In this document: piece after piece, positions 33,119 through 41,534 of the stretch
How positions within the stretch are numbered: the first letter of the stretch is position 1
Layout of the letters: each line of letters starts with the position of its first letter
NCBI GenBank assembly: GCA_000438415.1
Contig: FR902233.1
Coordinates: 1 to 64,000, forward strand
Length of the DNA stretch: 64,000 nucleotides
Reading direction: 5' to 3'
From: Clostridium sp. CAG:628
GTDB lineage: Bacteria; Bacillota_I; Bacilli_A; RF39; UBA660
Position numbers and translations under genes: made by a program
The notes under the pieces: model-generated
Told to the model about the DNA's origin: nothing
Database searches by the model: none
What the model saw: the letters and a program-made list of their open reading frames with translations, nothing else

Positions 33119-33157
33119 AGCAAAGAAAAAACTAGTATACTACTTAGTACCTAGTTT
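33119..33157 (-). terminator. Terminator of htrA
   Basis: Minus-strand AAACTAG / CTAGTTT stem with inner pairing, followed by T6. Confidence 0.75.
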
Positions 33158-34219
33158 GATCTTTAAAGTCTCATTTTTACCATTTCTAATAACAGTCATT
33201 TCTATAGTTTCATCTATTTCATAACTATAAAGTCTATATCTAAATTCAGCTATATCTTTAACAGTATCATTACCAACTTTAATAATAACATCTTCACTCT
33301 TTAATCCAGCCTTAGCCGCAGGACTATTTTTTTCAACATCAACCACTACTACACCACTATCAATATCTTTATCAAGTCTAATACCTGCATAAGCAAGTTG
33401 CATTGTACTAGTTGCGTTTAACATACTTACACCTATATAAGGTCTACTAATTTTACCATTTTCTCTTATATTTTTTGCATAAGTTACTGCATCTTCAATA
33501 GGAATAGCAAAACCAATACCTTCAATAGTACTCTCTACTATCTTCATACTATTAATACCTATTACTTCTCCATTAGCATTACATAATGGTCCACCACTAT
33601 TACCAGGATTAATCGCAGCATCAGTTTGCATAACATTCATAATCCAGTCAGCACTAGAACCATTTATACTTACACTAACGAGTCTATCTTTACCACTTAA
33701 AATACCTCTAGTAACAGTACCCTTAAAATTTATTCCCATAGGACTTCCCATAGTAAACACAGTATCTCCTACTTTAGCATCTTCACTCTTTCCTAAAGAT
33801 GCTACACTCTTAATAGTACCCTTATCAACCTTTAAAACAGCAATATCAGCATATTCGTCACTACCAACTATTTTAGCAGTAGTTTCACTATCATCATTAT
33901 AGGTTATCTTAATAGTTTCCCCACTTTCAATAACATGATGATTAGTCATAATATATCCATTATCATCATCAGTATCATAAACAAACCCAGTACCAGTTCC
34001 TATAAGTTCTCCCTTACTATATGTTTGTATTACAACTACAGAACCCTCAATCTTATTAACAGCCTCACTTATACCATTATCTGTAATAGTAACATTCTTC
34101 TCTTGTATAGTTTTAACAACATTACTATTAGGAAAATATTTAACAACTCCTACAATAACAAGTGCACCAACTAAAATCCCAATTAACAAAGTAATTAAAT
34201 AACTAATTTTTTGTCTCAT
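33140..34219 (-). CDS. htrA: HtrA/DegP-type membrane-anchored serine protease
   Basis: 359 aa. An N-terminal membrane helix (about 7-28) anchors an outside trypsin-like domain with the triad His in MTNHHVIE (about 96), Asp in YADIAVLK (about 124) and Ser in NPGNSGGPL (about 206). One PDZ domain follows (about 255-355). It degrades misfolded envelope proteins under stress. Transcribed separately from the peptide operon; a terminator lies between them. Confidence 0.95.
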   Translation of the reverse strand: MRQKISYLITLLIGILVGALVIVGVVKYFPNSNVVKTIQEKNVTITDNGISEAVNKIEGSVVVIQTYSKGELIGTGTGFVYDTDDDNGYIMTNHHVIESGETIKITYNDDSETTAKIVGSDEYADIAVLKVDKGTIKSVASLGKSEDAKVGDTVFTMGSPMGINFKGTVTRGILSGKDRLVSVSINGSSADWIMNVMQTDAAINPGNSGGPLCNANGEVIGINSMKIVESTIEGIGFAIPIEDAVTYAKNIRENGKISRPYIGVSMLNATSTMQLAYAGIRLDKDIDSGVVVVDVEKNSPAAKAGLKSEDVIIKVGNDTVKDIAEFRYRLYSYEIDETIEMTVIRNGKNETLKIKLGTK

Positions 34220-34231
34220 AAATAATACCTC

Positions 34232-35164
34232 CTATTCAATATACATTATATCTTTATAATTTTTAGGAAATCCCATTTTCTCTATTACACTACCTATATT
34301 AATACTTTTTAATTTACCATTTAATGTATCTAATTCATAATTTATTTCATTCATCATCATCTTAAAATCAACTTTAGTAAGTAATCTCTTTAAAATAATA
34401 ATTAGTGCAAAAATATCATTTTTACCATAAATATACCCATCTTCATCCTTATCTATGTTTAGTATATTATGATACTTAGTATCGTTAATAACTCTCTGAG
34501 TAAAATGATCAAACACTATATCCTCATGCGCACATAAATTTCTATAATTAGAAAGTATTGATAAATACACTTCAAAATCTTCTGGTTCTATATCATATAT
34601 TTTAGCTATTTCTTCTCTATCTTTATCTTTTAAAATACTAAACATTTCACTCATTAAACCAAAACTAATGACTTTAACACCTATCCATAAAGGAATATAT
34701 CCGTAGTTATCCATATAATGACTAGTCGCTCCATGTTGTCTTCCATTAATTCTAAGTTGTCTTTTTATCTTTCTAATTAAATCACTTATTTGTCTACTCT
34801 TTTCTCTATCGTTATCAAAGTTTTTAGCATTCAAATAATTTTTCTCTTTAAATCCATAATTCTTACTCATAACATAACTAAATATAGACTTATAGTTATT
34901 TTCAACAATTAATATATTCTTAAAAATAATATTTCTAAACATTCTATCAAAAACAAATAAACTATAAATCTCTTCAAAAGTAGTACCACTTACAAACTTT
35001 CTAGAACCATCATGTTTCAAGAAAACATGCCTATACCCCATTATAAAGAAATAATTTTCTCTTAAAAGAACTTCCTTAGTATAATCTTCATCTCTAATAA
35101 CAAGTCCCTTATCTTTTAATATTTCAATTTGTTCATCTAATGTTTTAAATACTTTAGCTGTCAA
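34232..35164 (-). CDS. Abi_2 (AbiD/AbiF-like) abortive infection protein
   Basis: 310 aa. Family signatures: KTLDEQIEILKDKGLVI at the start, RENYFFIMGYRH (about 35-46), FDRMFRNIIF, then W..V...SFG.MS, SNYRNLCAHEDIVF near 205-220 with the HEPN-type R-x4-H motif (RNLCAH). Abi_2 proteins are thought to be HEPN RNases that block phage growth or act with a C-terminal partner. TTG start, with AGGTGAT upstream. It ends 12 nt before htrA, so they may share a transcript. Confidence 0.85.
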   Translation of the reverse strand: MTAKVFKTLDEQIEILKDKGLVIRDEDYTKEVLLRENYFFIMGYRHVFLKHDGSRKFVSGTTFEEIYSLFVFDRMFRNIIFKNILIVENNYKSIFSYVMSKNYGFKEKNYLNAKNFDNDREKSRQISDLIRKIKRQLRINGRQHGATSHYMDNYGYIPLWIGVKVISFGLMSEMFSILKDKDREEIAKIYDIEPEDFEVYLSILSNYRNLCAHEDIVFDHFTQRVINDTKYHNILNIDKDEDGYIYGKNDIFALIIILKRLLTKVDFKMMMNEINYELDTLNGKLKSINIGSVIEKMGFPKNYKDIMYIE

Positions 35165-35233
35165 TCCTCATCACCTAGAATAATTTTATCACAAAGAATA
35201 AACTATTACCACTTTTTTCACAAACTTTTCGTT

Positions 35234-35440
35234 TTAGTTTACTTTTTTTATTGGAGGTTTAATAGGCATTATTAAAGCAGCAATAATATATAATAAAAGT
35301 CCACTACCATAAACTAAAGAAATAAATACCCAAATAAGTCTCACAATAGTAACATCTATTTCAAAATACTCACTTAATCCCATACATACTCCACAAAGTA
35401 TTTTTCCTTCATTAACTCTATATAATCTCTTTTCTTTCAT
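35234..35440 (-). CDS. PspC-domain membrane protein
   Basis: 68 aa. The whole protein is a PspC domain: CGVCMGLSEYFEIDVTIVRL then one long membrane helix and IMPIKPP. AAGGAGG precedes the ATG. PspC-type proteins act in envelope-stress sensing, but many stand-alone Firmicute copies are uncharacterised. Confidence 0.9.
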   Translation of the reverse strand: MKEKRLYRVNEGKILCGVCMGLSEYFEIDVTIVRLIWVFISLVYGSGLLLYIIAALIMPIKPPIKKVN

Positions 35441-35512
35441 ACTTCCTCCTTAAACACAAATTAATAATTTTATATATATTTAATTAAAACACTATTTACT
35501 ATAATAAATTAT

Positions 35513-35730
35513 TTAAATATTTATAACATTATCACTACAATACTCCCTTACTAACATTAATTTTAACACATTTAACTTATAAAAGATAGTTAACAATTCA
35601 TTTTTACTAAAATTAACATCTACATATAATTACTCCTTAAATAATAAAATATTTTTCATACATATCTAAGTCTTCCTTTAAAACATTTTTAAGTTCATAA
35701 TCAAAGAACCTTAAACATTACTATATTTTT
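35513..35730 (-). pseudogene. Coding-like remnants in a 380-bp gene-free stretch
   Basis: Minus strand. One segment (35637-35730) reads KNIVMFKVL, then after a frame change DYELKNVLKEDLDMYEKYF to a stop. The next (35513-35623) reads VDVNFSKNELLTIFYKLNVL..MLVREYCSDN to a stop, with GGAG then an out-of-frame ATG before it. Composition is protein-like but neither piece has an intact start. Probably decayed small genes; the rest of 35441-35824 shows nothing recognisable except the rpsI terminator. Confidence 0.3.
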
Positions 35731-35784
35731 CAATAAATAATACTAAATCTTTATATTAATAGTTTTTTATATTTAAATACACAT

Positions 35785-35814
35785 AAAAAGGAAGTAGAAC
35801 AAATTCTCTTCCTT
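35785..35814 (-). terminator. Terminator of rplM-rpsI
   Basis: Minus-strand AAGGAAG / CTTCCTT stem followed by TTTTATG. Confidence 0.7.
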
Positions 35815-35824
35815 AAATAAATTA

Positions 35825-36223
35825 TTATCTCTTACTAAATTGTGGAGCACGTCTAGCTTTCTTAAGACCATATTTCTTACGTTCTTTAATTCTAGCATCT
35901 CTAGTAACCATACCAGCACCTTTTAAAGTAGGTCTATAACCTTCACTATCAACTTCAAGTAAAGCTCTAGCAATACCTAATCTAATAGCACCAGTTTGTC
36001 CATTAAAGCCGCCACCTTTAACAGTAACTTCAATATCATATTGACCATCAGTTCCTGTAAGTACAAGTGGTTGTTTTAAATCCATTACTAAAGTATCATA
36101 AGGCATATATTCATTAACATCAACACCATTAACAATAATACTACCTTTACCACTAGTCATTCTAACTTGAGCTACACTTCTTTTTCTTCTTCCTGTAGCT
36201 GTATAAACTTTCTTATCTGCCAT
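35825..36223 (-). CDS. rpsI: Ribosomal protein S9
   Basis: 132 aa, full length. Family features include [12 protein letters not shown] near the start, [19 protein letters not shown] in the middle and the basic tail [12 protein letters not shown] that reaches the ribosomal P site. GGAGG precedes the ATG. It follows rplM by 8 nt in the standard order. Confidence 0.98.
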   Translation of the reverse strand: MADKKVYTATGRRKRSVAQVRMTSGKGSIIVNGVDVNEYMPYDTLVMDLKQPLVLTGTDGQYDIEVTVKGGGFNGQTGAIRLGIARALLEVDSEGYRPTLKGAGMVTRDARIKERKKYGLKKARRAPQFSKR

Positions 36224-36231
36224 AATTCCTC

Positions 36232-36660
36232 CTATAAATTAATCTTTTCAGGCTTTTGAGCTTCATGATTATGATTCATTCCTTCATAAACAAATAACTT
36301 TTTATACATTTGTCTACCAAGTCTATTCTTAGGAAGCATTCCTTTAACAGCTCTTTCAACCATTTCTACTGGATATTTTTCTTTCATAACCTTAGCAGTT
36401 CTCTCTCTTAAACCACCTGGAAATCCACTATGATTATAATATACTTTCTTATCTAATTTGTCGCCAGTTAAATTAACTTTACTAGCATTTACTATAATAA
36501 CTGCATCCCCACAATTAACATGAGGTGTAAAAGTTACTTTATGTTTACCACGTAAGATATGAGCAGCCTTAGCAGCTACTTTACCTAAAGTTTCTCCTTC
36601 AGCATCAATCAAATACCATTTAGTAGAAACATCTTCTTTTCTTAACATAAATGTTTTCAT
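36232..36660 (-). CDS. rplM: Ribosomal protein L13
   Basis: 142 aa. Blocks [42 protein letters not shown] and [14 protein letters not shown] mark the family. I chose the ATG at 36660, with GAAGGAGAT upstream, since it gives normal L13 length; the frame open to 36744 is leader RNA. Heads the rplM-rpsI operon. Confidence 0.98.
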   Translation of the reverse strand: MKTFMLRKEDVSTKWYLIDAEGETLGKVAAKAAHILRGKHKVTFTPHVNCGDAVIIVNASKVNLTGDKLDKKVYYNHSGFPGGLRERTAKVMKEKYPVEMVERAVKGMLPKNRLGRQMYKKLFVYEGMNHNHEAQKPEKINL

Positions 36661-36743
36661 ATTTTTATCTCCTTCTAAATTTCTATCCTTATATATAAGA
36701 CTTCCCACATCCACATACAAAGATAATTTATAAAAATGTACCA
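36661..36743 (-). promoter_or_regulatory. Leader of rplM (possible L13 leader RNA)
   Basis: About 80 nt between promoter and rplM with a CTTATATATAAG palindrome and a GTGGATGTGGGAAG segment. An autoregulatory L13 leader is known upstream of rplM in Firmicutes; position fits, but I cannot confirm the structure by eye. Confidence 0.4.
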
Positions 36744-36749
36744 ATAATA

Positions 36750-36779
36750 ATTATACAATAACAATATCAAAAAAATCAA
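36750..36779 (-). promoter_or_regulatory. Promoter of rplM-rpsI
   Basis: Minus-strand TTGATT (36774-36779), 18 nt, TATAAT (36750-36755). Confidence 0.65.
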
Positions 36780-36870
36780 GCATAAAATCGCGTTTTTTAA
36801 AGATATTTGAACTAAAAACAAGTTTTTTAGCATAAAATATCATAAAACAACATTAAAAAAGCATTTATTA

Positions 36871-36899
36871 TTGACAAACAAAAAATATAATATTAAAAT
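36871..36899 (+). promoter_or_regulatory. Promoter of the repeat surface protein
   Basis: TTGACA (36871-36876), 17 nt, TAAAAT (36894-36899). Confidence 0.7.
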
Positions 36900-36938
36900 T
36901 AAAATAGGTAAAAAGAATAAAAAATGGAGGAACAATAT

Positions 36939-38033
36939 ATGAAAAAAAATAAAACAGGAACTTTATATTTATTATTATTTTTAATAATAATTGCCCTTGC
37001 AGGAGGAATAATTGGATTAATAGCTAACTTAAATATGAAGCCATCAAATCCTAGCGATACTAAGGATGATGGAAAATTCAAGGTAACTTATAAATATTAT
37101 GTTGATAATACAGAAACAAGTAATATAGTTAAACAAGAAAAAATAAAAATAGCTAATGAGGAATTTGAAGGTGTAATAGATGAAAAAGAAATGTACACTT
37201 TTGAAAAATATGAATGTTCTAATGAAGTAAAAGGTAGTTGGGATAATAAAAAATGGAAATTTACTCCTGACTTAACTGCTGATTCAACATGTAAATTATA
37301 TTTTCTAAAAAACTTTCATGAAGTACAAATAACTACTTCTAATGCTTTGCTACCTAATAATACAAATACACAAAAAGTGTTAGTTGAAAGAAATAATACA
37401 AAAACTTTAAATTTACTTCCAACAGAAGGTTATAAATTTGGAGAAGTAAAATGTACTGAAGGCGCTAAAGCTTCATACGACGAAACAACAAAAGATTTAG
37501 TAATTGGGAATGTTAACAAAGACACAAAATGTGATGTATCATTTATAATAAATGGATTTACTGTAGAAGTAGAAGCATCAAATGCAGAAATAAAAGAAAC
37601 TAAAAAAACTGCAAACTATGGAGACACAGTAACATTTGAAATAACACCAAAAGAAAATTATGCATTTGAAAGTGTAACATGCACTAATGAACAAAAAGCA
37701 GAATTTAATGGTAACACTTTAACAATAAAAGGACTAACAAACGATTCAAAATGTACAGTTAATTTTAAATTCACTATCGTCAAATACACAGTAAGTTTAA
37801 CAGTAGAAAATGGAACACTTCTAGAAAGTTCAAAATCTCCACAAACTACTAATAACAATATGGAAGTATCGTTTGCAATTAGTAAAAATGATGGTTACTT
37901 ATTTACAGGAGCAGTATTAGACTGTGGAGCTGATAAAGTAGAAAGTGAACTAACTAGTAACGTTTTAAAAATTAAAAATGTTAATAAAAACTTAACTTGT
38001 AAATACATATTAAAAGAAGATAAAGCAAATTAA
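36939..38033 (+). CDS. Membrane-anchored surface protein with four Cys-paired repeats
   Basis: 364 aa. N-terminal membrane helix (about 7-30), then an outside region built of about four beta-rich repeats of roughly 75-80 residues. Each repeat has one early Cys (EKYECSNE, EVKCTEG, SVTCTNE, LDCGAD) and one late Cys (STCKLYF, TKCDVSF, SKCTVNF, LTCKYI), so each can close a disulfide. The pattern resembles bacterial InlB B-repeat/Flg_new-like domains. I chose the ATG at 36939 because GGAGG lies upstream of it. Probably an adhesin or wall-spanning protein; no LPXTG motif. Confidence 0.75.
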   Translation: MKKNKTGTLYLLLFLIIIALAGGIIGLIANLNMKPSNPSDTKDDGKFKVTYKYYVDNTETSNIVKQEKIKIANEEFEGVIDEKEMYTFEKYECSNEVKGSWDNKKWKFTPDLTADSTCKLYFLKNFHEVQITTSNALLPNNTNTQKVLVERNNTKTLNLLPTEGYKFGEVKCTEGAKASYDETTKDLVIGNVNKDTKCDVSFIINGFTVEVEASNAEIKETKKTANYGDTVTFEITPKENYAFESVTCTNEQKAEFNGNTLTIKGLTNDSKCTVNFKFTIVKYTVSLTVENGTLLESSKSPQTTNNNMEVSFAISKNDGYLFTGAVLDCGADKVESELTSNVLKIKNVNKNLTCKYILKEDKAN

Positions 38034-38058
38034 TGAAAGACTTGTTCTTTCATTTTTT
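38032..38058 (+). terminator. Terminator of the repeat surface protein gene
   Basis: AATGAAAG / CTTTCATT stem followed by T6. Confidence 0.8.
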
Positions 38059-38060
38059 AA

Positions 38061-38089
38061 TAGACAAAACAAATAGTATTTGATAAAAT
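38061..38089 (+). promoter_or_regulatory. Promoter giving a leaderless dusB mRNA
   Basis: TAGACA (38061-38066), 17 nt, TAAAAT (38084-38089) with a TG extension. Transcription would start about 7 nt later, right at the dusB ATG (38096), and no ribosome site precedes that ATG. Confidence 0.65.
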
Positions 38090-38095
38090 TAAACC

Positions 38096-39079
38096 ATGAC
38101 ATGGAATATTAAAAATGTAAAAATTAGTAATAGAATTGTATTTGCACCTATGGCAGGAGTGTCTAATATAAGTTATAGACAAATCATAAAAGAGATGGGT
38201 GCTGGTTTAATATACTCTGAAATGATAAGCACTCTGGGTATTAAGTATAACGGAAAGAAAACAATTGACTTAATTAACTTTGAAGAAACCGAACGTCCTA
38301 TTAGCATTCAAATATTTGGAAGTGATATTACTTCTTTCGTAAGTGCAGCAAAATATATTGAAGAAAACTTTCACCCTGACATAATAGACATAAACATGGG
38401 CTGCCCTGTTCCTAAAGTAGCAATAAAAAGTCAAGCAGGAAGTGCTCTACTAAAAGACCCAGATAAAATATATGAAATAGTATCAAATGTTGTAAAAAAC
38501 ACTAACACTCCTATCACAGTAAAAATAAGAAGTGGTTGGGATAGTGATCACATTAATGCAGTAGAAGTAGCAAAAAAAATAGAACAAGCTGGTGCTTCAG
38601 CAATTGCTATTCATGCAAGAACTAGAAGTCAAGGATACTCAGGGAAAGCTGACTGGAACATCATAAAACAAGTTAAAGAAAGTGTAAATATTCCAGTAAT
38701 TGGTAATGGTGATGTATCTACAATTTATGATGCTAAGAGAATGATAGAAGAAACAAAATGTGATGCAGTAATGATAGGTCGTGCCACTCTTGGTAATCCT
38801 TGGTTTATCAAAGAATGCATAGAATATGTAGAAAATAATCGCGTCATCGATAAGCCAACTGACTTAGAAAAAATAAACATGATAATAAAGCACTATAACT
38901 TACTAAAAAAGTACACCAATACAAAAACAGCCCTTCTAGAAATTAGAACACATGCCCTATGGTACCTAAAAGGAATACCTGGTACTAAAGAAATTAAAAC
39001 TAAAATATGTCAAGCTAAAACAGAAGAAGAATTTTTAACTATAATAAATGAACTAAAAAATACTATAAACAAGCAATAA
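38096..39079 (+). CDS. dusB: tRNA-dihydrouridine synthase (DusB type)
   Basis: 327 aa. FMN-dependent reduction of tRNA uridines. APMAGVSN at the start, DINMGCPVPKV (about 97-107), KIRSGW, HARTRSQGYSGKADW (about 179-193), GNGDV and MIGRATLGNPW phosphate-binding loops are intact. In B. subtilis the homologue also precedes lysS, as here. The gene lacks a Shine-Dalgarno, and the -10 lies 7 nt before the ATG, so the message is probably leaderless. Confidence 0.95.
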   Translation: MTWNIKNVKISNRIVFAPMAGVSNISYRQIIKEMGAGLIYSEMISTLGIKYNGKKTIDLINFEETERPISIQIFGSDITSFVSAAKYIEENFHPDIIDINMGCPVPKVAIKSQAGSALLKDPDKIYEIVSNVVKNTNTPITVKIRSGWDSDHINAVEVAKKIEQAGASAIAIHARTRSQGYSGKADWNIIKQVKESVNIPVIGNGDVSTIYDAKRMIEETKCDAVMIGRATLGNPWFIKECIEYVENNRVIDKPTDLEKINMIIKHYNLLKKYTNTKTALLEIRTHALWYLKGIPGTKEIKTKICQAKTEEEFLTIINELKNTINKQ

Positions 39080-39082
39080 TAA

Positions 39083-39113
39083 AAAGTATATTATAACCAA
39101 TATACTCTTTTTA
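39083..39113 (+). terminator. Terminator of dusB
   Basis: AAAGTATATT / AATATACTCTTTTT stem with T run. Confidence 0.65.
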
Positions 39114-39228
39114 TTTACCTTAACCTCTTTCACTAAAAAGTATTATACTAAATTATAATGCACAATCATACCATTCCGTTTTTTACATATTCGTCCTTTT
39201 TCCAATGTGAACTTTTAACAACTTACTG

Positions 39229-39257
39229 TTGACAAATGGTAATTAATATAGTACAAT
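39229..39257 (+). promoter_or_regulatory. Promoter of lysS
   Basis: TTGACA (39229-39234), 17 nt, TACAAT (39252-39257). Confidence 0.85.
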
Positions 39258-39263
39258 AACCAC

Positions 39264-39475
39264 GTAAATCAATGAAGAAGACGAGTAGCATTACATACTG
39301 TTTATAGAAAGCTAGGATGATGGAAACTAGTAACAAGCTTAATGTGAATAAAAACTTCCAAGTGGCTAACAAGCCCGGATAAATTCCGTTATAAATAAGA
39401 GATAATCAGTTAATGATTAAGAAGGGTGGAACCGCAGGTATCTTACTATGCCCCTTTAGTCATTAACTTTTTTAT
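39264..39475 (+). promoter_or_regulatory. T-box riboswitch of lysS
   Basis: About 210-nt leader with the T-box sequence AAGGGTGGAACCGC (about 39422-39435), stem I elements before it and a terminator whose arms are AGTTAATGATTAAG and its complement ending CATTAACT then T6. An A tract in the stem I specifier region (39350-39354, context GTGAAT) allows an AAA lysine codon. Uncharged tRNA-Lys would stabilise the antiterminator and turn on lysS. Confidence 0.93.
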
Positions 39476-39497
39476 TTAAAAGAAGGAGGAAAAAATA

Positions 39498-40991
39498 ATG
39501 GAAAGAAATTTTACAGAACAAGAATTAGTAAGAAGGGAAAAAGCAGAAAAATTAAGAAGTCTTGGTCTTGACCCATTTGGTGATAGATACGATAGAGACT
39601 CACTTGCAAACGACATCAAAGAAAAATATAAAGACTTAACTCATGAAGAATTAGAAAGTATGGATGAGCATGCTAAAGTAGCAGGAAGAATTATGTTCAT
39701 AAGAAAAATGGGTAAAGCATCATTCTTTTCAATTCAAGACAAATCAGGCAAAATTCAAATTTATATCTCAATAAATGATATTGGAGAAGAAGATTACACT
39801 TTATTTAAAACTGCAGACATCGGAGATATTGTCGGTGTCGAAGGTAAAATAATGAAAACTATGACTGGAGAAGTAACAATAAAATGTTTAAAATATACTC
39901 ACTTAGTAAAAGCATTGAAACCACTTCCAGAAAAATTCCATGGTTTACAAGATAAAGAAGAAAGATATAGAAGAAGATATGTTGATTTAATAATGAATGA
40001 AGAATCAAAAAGAACAGCATTCTTAAGACCAAAAATTATTAGATGTATTCAAAACTTTATGGATAATCGTGGATTTACTGAAGTAGAAACTCCTATTCTA
40101 AACACATTATTAACTGGAGCTTCAGCTAGACCTTTCATAACTCACCATAACACTCAAGACCTAGATATGTATTTAAGAATTGCCCTAGAACTACCTCTAA
40201 AAAGACTATTAGTTGGTGGAATGGAAGCAGTTTATGAAATTGGTAGAACATTCAGAAATGAAGGAATGGACGCAATGCATAACCCTGAATTCACTCTAAT
40301 GGAAGCATATTTAGCTTACTCAAACTTAGATGGAATGATGGAAATGACAGAAAGCATGTTCAAAACAATTGCTAAAGAAATCTTTAACAAAGATACATTC
40401 ATATGGAATGGTAACGAAATAAATATAGGTGGAGAATGGAAAAAAATAAGTATGACTGATGCAATAAAAGAAAAAACAGGTATAGATTTTAGAAATATTA
40501 CTCTAGAAGAAGCATTGAAGTTAGCAACTGAACATGGAATTGAATTAGCAGAACACGAAAAAGCACTAGGTCACATTATCAACTTATTCTTTGAAAAATA
40601 CGTTGAAGAAACACTTATTCAACCAACATTCCTATATGGTCATCCAGTCGAAATTTCACCACTAACAAAAAGAAATCCTATTGATCCAAGATTTGTTGAC
40701 CGTTTTGAATTATTTATAGGTGGAAAAGAATTTGCTAATGCTTACACTGAACTAAATGATCCAATTGACCAATTAAAAAGATTTGAAGACCAATTAAAAG
40801 AAAGAGAATTAGGTAACGATGAAGCAAACGATATCGATATGGACTTTGTTGAAGCACTAGAATATGGTATGCCACCAGCTGGAGGAATTGGATACGGAAT
40901 TGATAGACTAGTTATGTTCTTCACAGAAAATGAATCAATTAGAGACGTAATCTTATTTCCTTTAATGAAACCCGAAACAAAAGAGAAGTAA
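39498..40991 (+). CDS. lysS: Lysyl-tRNA synthetase, class II
   Basis: 497 aa. An N-terminal OB-fold anticodon domain (about 55-150, AGRIMFIRKMGKASFF) and a class II catalytic domain with motif 1 (FTEVETPIL), motif 2 (YEIGRTFRNEGMDAMHNPEF) and motif 3 (GGIGYGIDRLVM). AGAAGGAGG precedes the ATG. Under T-box control. Confidence 0.98.
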   Translation: MERNFTEQELVRREKAEKLRSLGLDPFGDRYDRDSLANDIKEKYKDLTHEELESMDEHAKVAGRIMFIRKMGKASFFSIQDKSGKIQIYISINDIGEEDYTLFKTADIGDIVGVEGKIMKTMTGEVTIKCLKYTHLVKALKPLPEKFHGLQDKEERYRRRYVDLIMNEESKRTAFLRPKIIRCIQNFMDNRGFTEVETPILNTLLTGASARPFITHHNTQDLDMYLRIALELPLKRLLVGGMEAVYEIGRTFRNEGMDAMHNPEFTLMEAYLAYSNLDGMMEMTESMFKTIAKEIFNKDTFIWNGNEINIGGEWKKISMTDAIKEKTGIDFRNITLEEALKLATEHGIELAEHEKALGHIINLFFEKYVEETLIQPTFLYGHPVEISPLTKRNPIDPRFVDRFELFIGGKEFANAYTELNDPIDQLKRFEDQLKERELGNDEANDIDMDFVEALEYGMPPAGGIGYGIDRLVMFFTENESIRDVILFPLMKPETKEK

Positions 40992-41008
40992 TCAATACTT
41001 CTCTTTTT
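40981..41008 (+). terminator. Terminator of lysS
   Basis: AAGAGAAGTA / TACTTCTCTT stem overlapping the stop codon, then T run. Confidence 0.85.
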
Positions 41009-41110
41009 ACATTCAGTTATTTAATCGTTATTCAAGTTTAAACTTAATTTTAATCATCATAATCACTTAAAATCATAATATATATTTATCAAAAACTACT
41101 TAATATTTTT

Positions 41111-41258
41111 CTAATTTATAACAAACTTAATTGGATTATCTACTATTTGATTATTGCTTAAATTAATATTAATACCAGAATTAGTATTAGTATTTTTTTT
41201 CTACCTTCTTATTAACTACAACATCATTTTCATTTTCAAAAATTTCTACTTCATCATA
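41111..41258 (-). pseudogene. Frameshifted gene fragment
   Basis: Minus strand reads DEVEIFENENDVVVNKKVEKK, then inside an A8 tract the frame changes and continues NTNTNSGININLSNNQIVD..IKFVIN to a stop at 41111-41113. No start codon. Asn/Asp/Val-rich like the surface proteins elsewhere in this window, but too short to assign. Confidence 0.35.
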
Positions 41259-41485
41259 TTAAAATCATAATAACACATAATCAGTTCTAAAGTGAGATAT
41301 TTTTTCAAAAAAAGCACTTCTCATAAAGCTAGTCAAAAAAGATTTTATTTGTACAAATAAGAAAAAAGCAACAATTAAAGTAATTTACAAATTAAAAAAT
41401 ATATATAAAATTATTTGATGCAAAACATATAATTTTTTCCTTAAATAAAAATTATAACATTTTAAATGAAATTTTTGATATTTAC
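41259..41485. other. Gene-free AT-rich stretch
   Basis: Together with 41010-41110 this is the non-coding remainder of a ~540-bp gap between lysS and the transporter gene. I see no RNA gene, repeat or ORF with a ribosome site. Confidence 0.5.
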
Positions 41486-41515
41486 TTGTAAAACTTTACA
41501 TTTATATTGTATAAT
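41486..41515 (+). promoter_or_regulatory. Promoter with TGTAAA-NN-TTTACA palindrome
   Basis: TTGTAA (41486-41491), 18 nt, TATAAT (41510-41515). The palindrome TGTAAAACTTTACA (41487-41500) covers the -35 and part of the spacer, matching the element at 2498-2511. Candidate operator. Confidence 0.6.
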
Positions 41516-41534
41516 TAAATGGGAGGTAAAGAAA

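Noticed and set aside
36661..36744. N-terminal extension of L13
   Set aside because: It would add 28 unconserved residues; the internal ATG has a strong ribosome site and gives the normal length, so this is leader RNA.
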